Assembly: GCA_013695495.1 (NCBI GenBank)
Contig: JACDAK010000118.1
Coordinates: forward strand, 1 to 8,251
Source of the DNA: Blastocatellia bacterium
GTDB taxonomy: Bacteria > Acidobacteriota > Blastocatellia > Pyrinomonadales > Pyrinomonadaceae
DNA: 8,251 bases
Reading direction: 5' to 3'
In this document: positions 8,231-8,251 of the stretch, in pieces
Numbering within the stretch: the stretch's first letter is position 1
Layout of the letters: every line of letters starts with the position of its first letter
Translations under genes and position numbers: made by a program
The notes under the pieces: model-generated
What the model was told of the DNA's origin: nothing
Seen by the model: the letters and a program-made list of their open reading frames with translations, nothing else
Databases searched by the model: none

Positions 8231-8251
8231 TACTGTGCCCCCCCATTGTTG
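8230..8251 (-). CDS. 3' tail of upstream gene, probably actE or another complex III subunit (partial)
   Basis: One reading frame enters from the right edge, encodes NNGGAQ and stops at a TAA (8232-8230) whose last A is the first base of the actF ATG. This TAATG overlap is typical of translationally coupled genes in an operon. Six residues are too few to identify the protein. In alternative complex III operons the gene before actF is usually the mono-haem cytochrome c subunit actE, so that is the inference. Only the frame, stop and overlap are seen directly. Confidence 0.45.

Overview
The window holds the end of a respiratory operon followed by the start of a second, unrelated envelope gene pair. 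Every gene lies on the minus strand, so transcription runs from high to low coordinates. In transcription order the contents are: the tail of an upstream gene (8251-8230), actF, a 179-residue one-helix membrane protein, a SCO-type copper chaperone, coxB, coxA, coxC, coxD, an intrinsic terminator, a lipoprotein gene, and the first 67 codons of an ABC transporter ATPase cut by the left edge.

From about 8251 to 1474 the genes encode the last two steps of an aerobic respiratory chain. ActF is a membrane subunit of alternative complex III (quinol:cytochrome c oxidoreductase). The cox genes encode a caa3-type cytochrome c oxidase of the A2 subfamily: subunit II carries a fused cytochrome c domain, and subunit I has the YSHPAVY motif in place of the helix VI glutamate. 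The SCO protein would load or reduce the CuA site of CoxB. Spacings of -1, 5, 8, 46, 14, 21 and 9 nt and the lack of internal terminators suggest one transcript. A GC-rich hairpin followed by five T's 31 nt after coxD probably ends it. Complex III and oxidase genes in one operon fit a direct electron path from quinol to complex III to the CoxB cytochrome domain to oxygen.

Below the terminator is a 182-bp non-coding gap (1292-1473) with a candidate extended -10 promoter. It is followed by a secreted lipoprotein with a LolA/LolB-like look and, 23 nt on, a LolD/MacB-like ATPase. This pair probably serves lipoprotein or envelope transport and is unrelated to respiration.

The organism is an aerobic, probably diderm bacterium of moderate GC content. 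Combined ActF and A2 caa3 genes, a SCO protein with a C-terminal membrane anchor, and subunit III with a long loop are what I would expect from Acidobacteriota (Blastocatellia-like), but Bacteroidota/Rhodothermota or another group cannot be excluded by eye. I see no mobile element, RNA gene, CRISPR array or clearly new system. The most worthwhile oddities are the uncharacterised 179-residue protein, the large periplasmic insertion in CoxC, the changed Mg-site residue in CoxA and the topology of the SCO protein.
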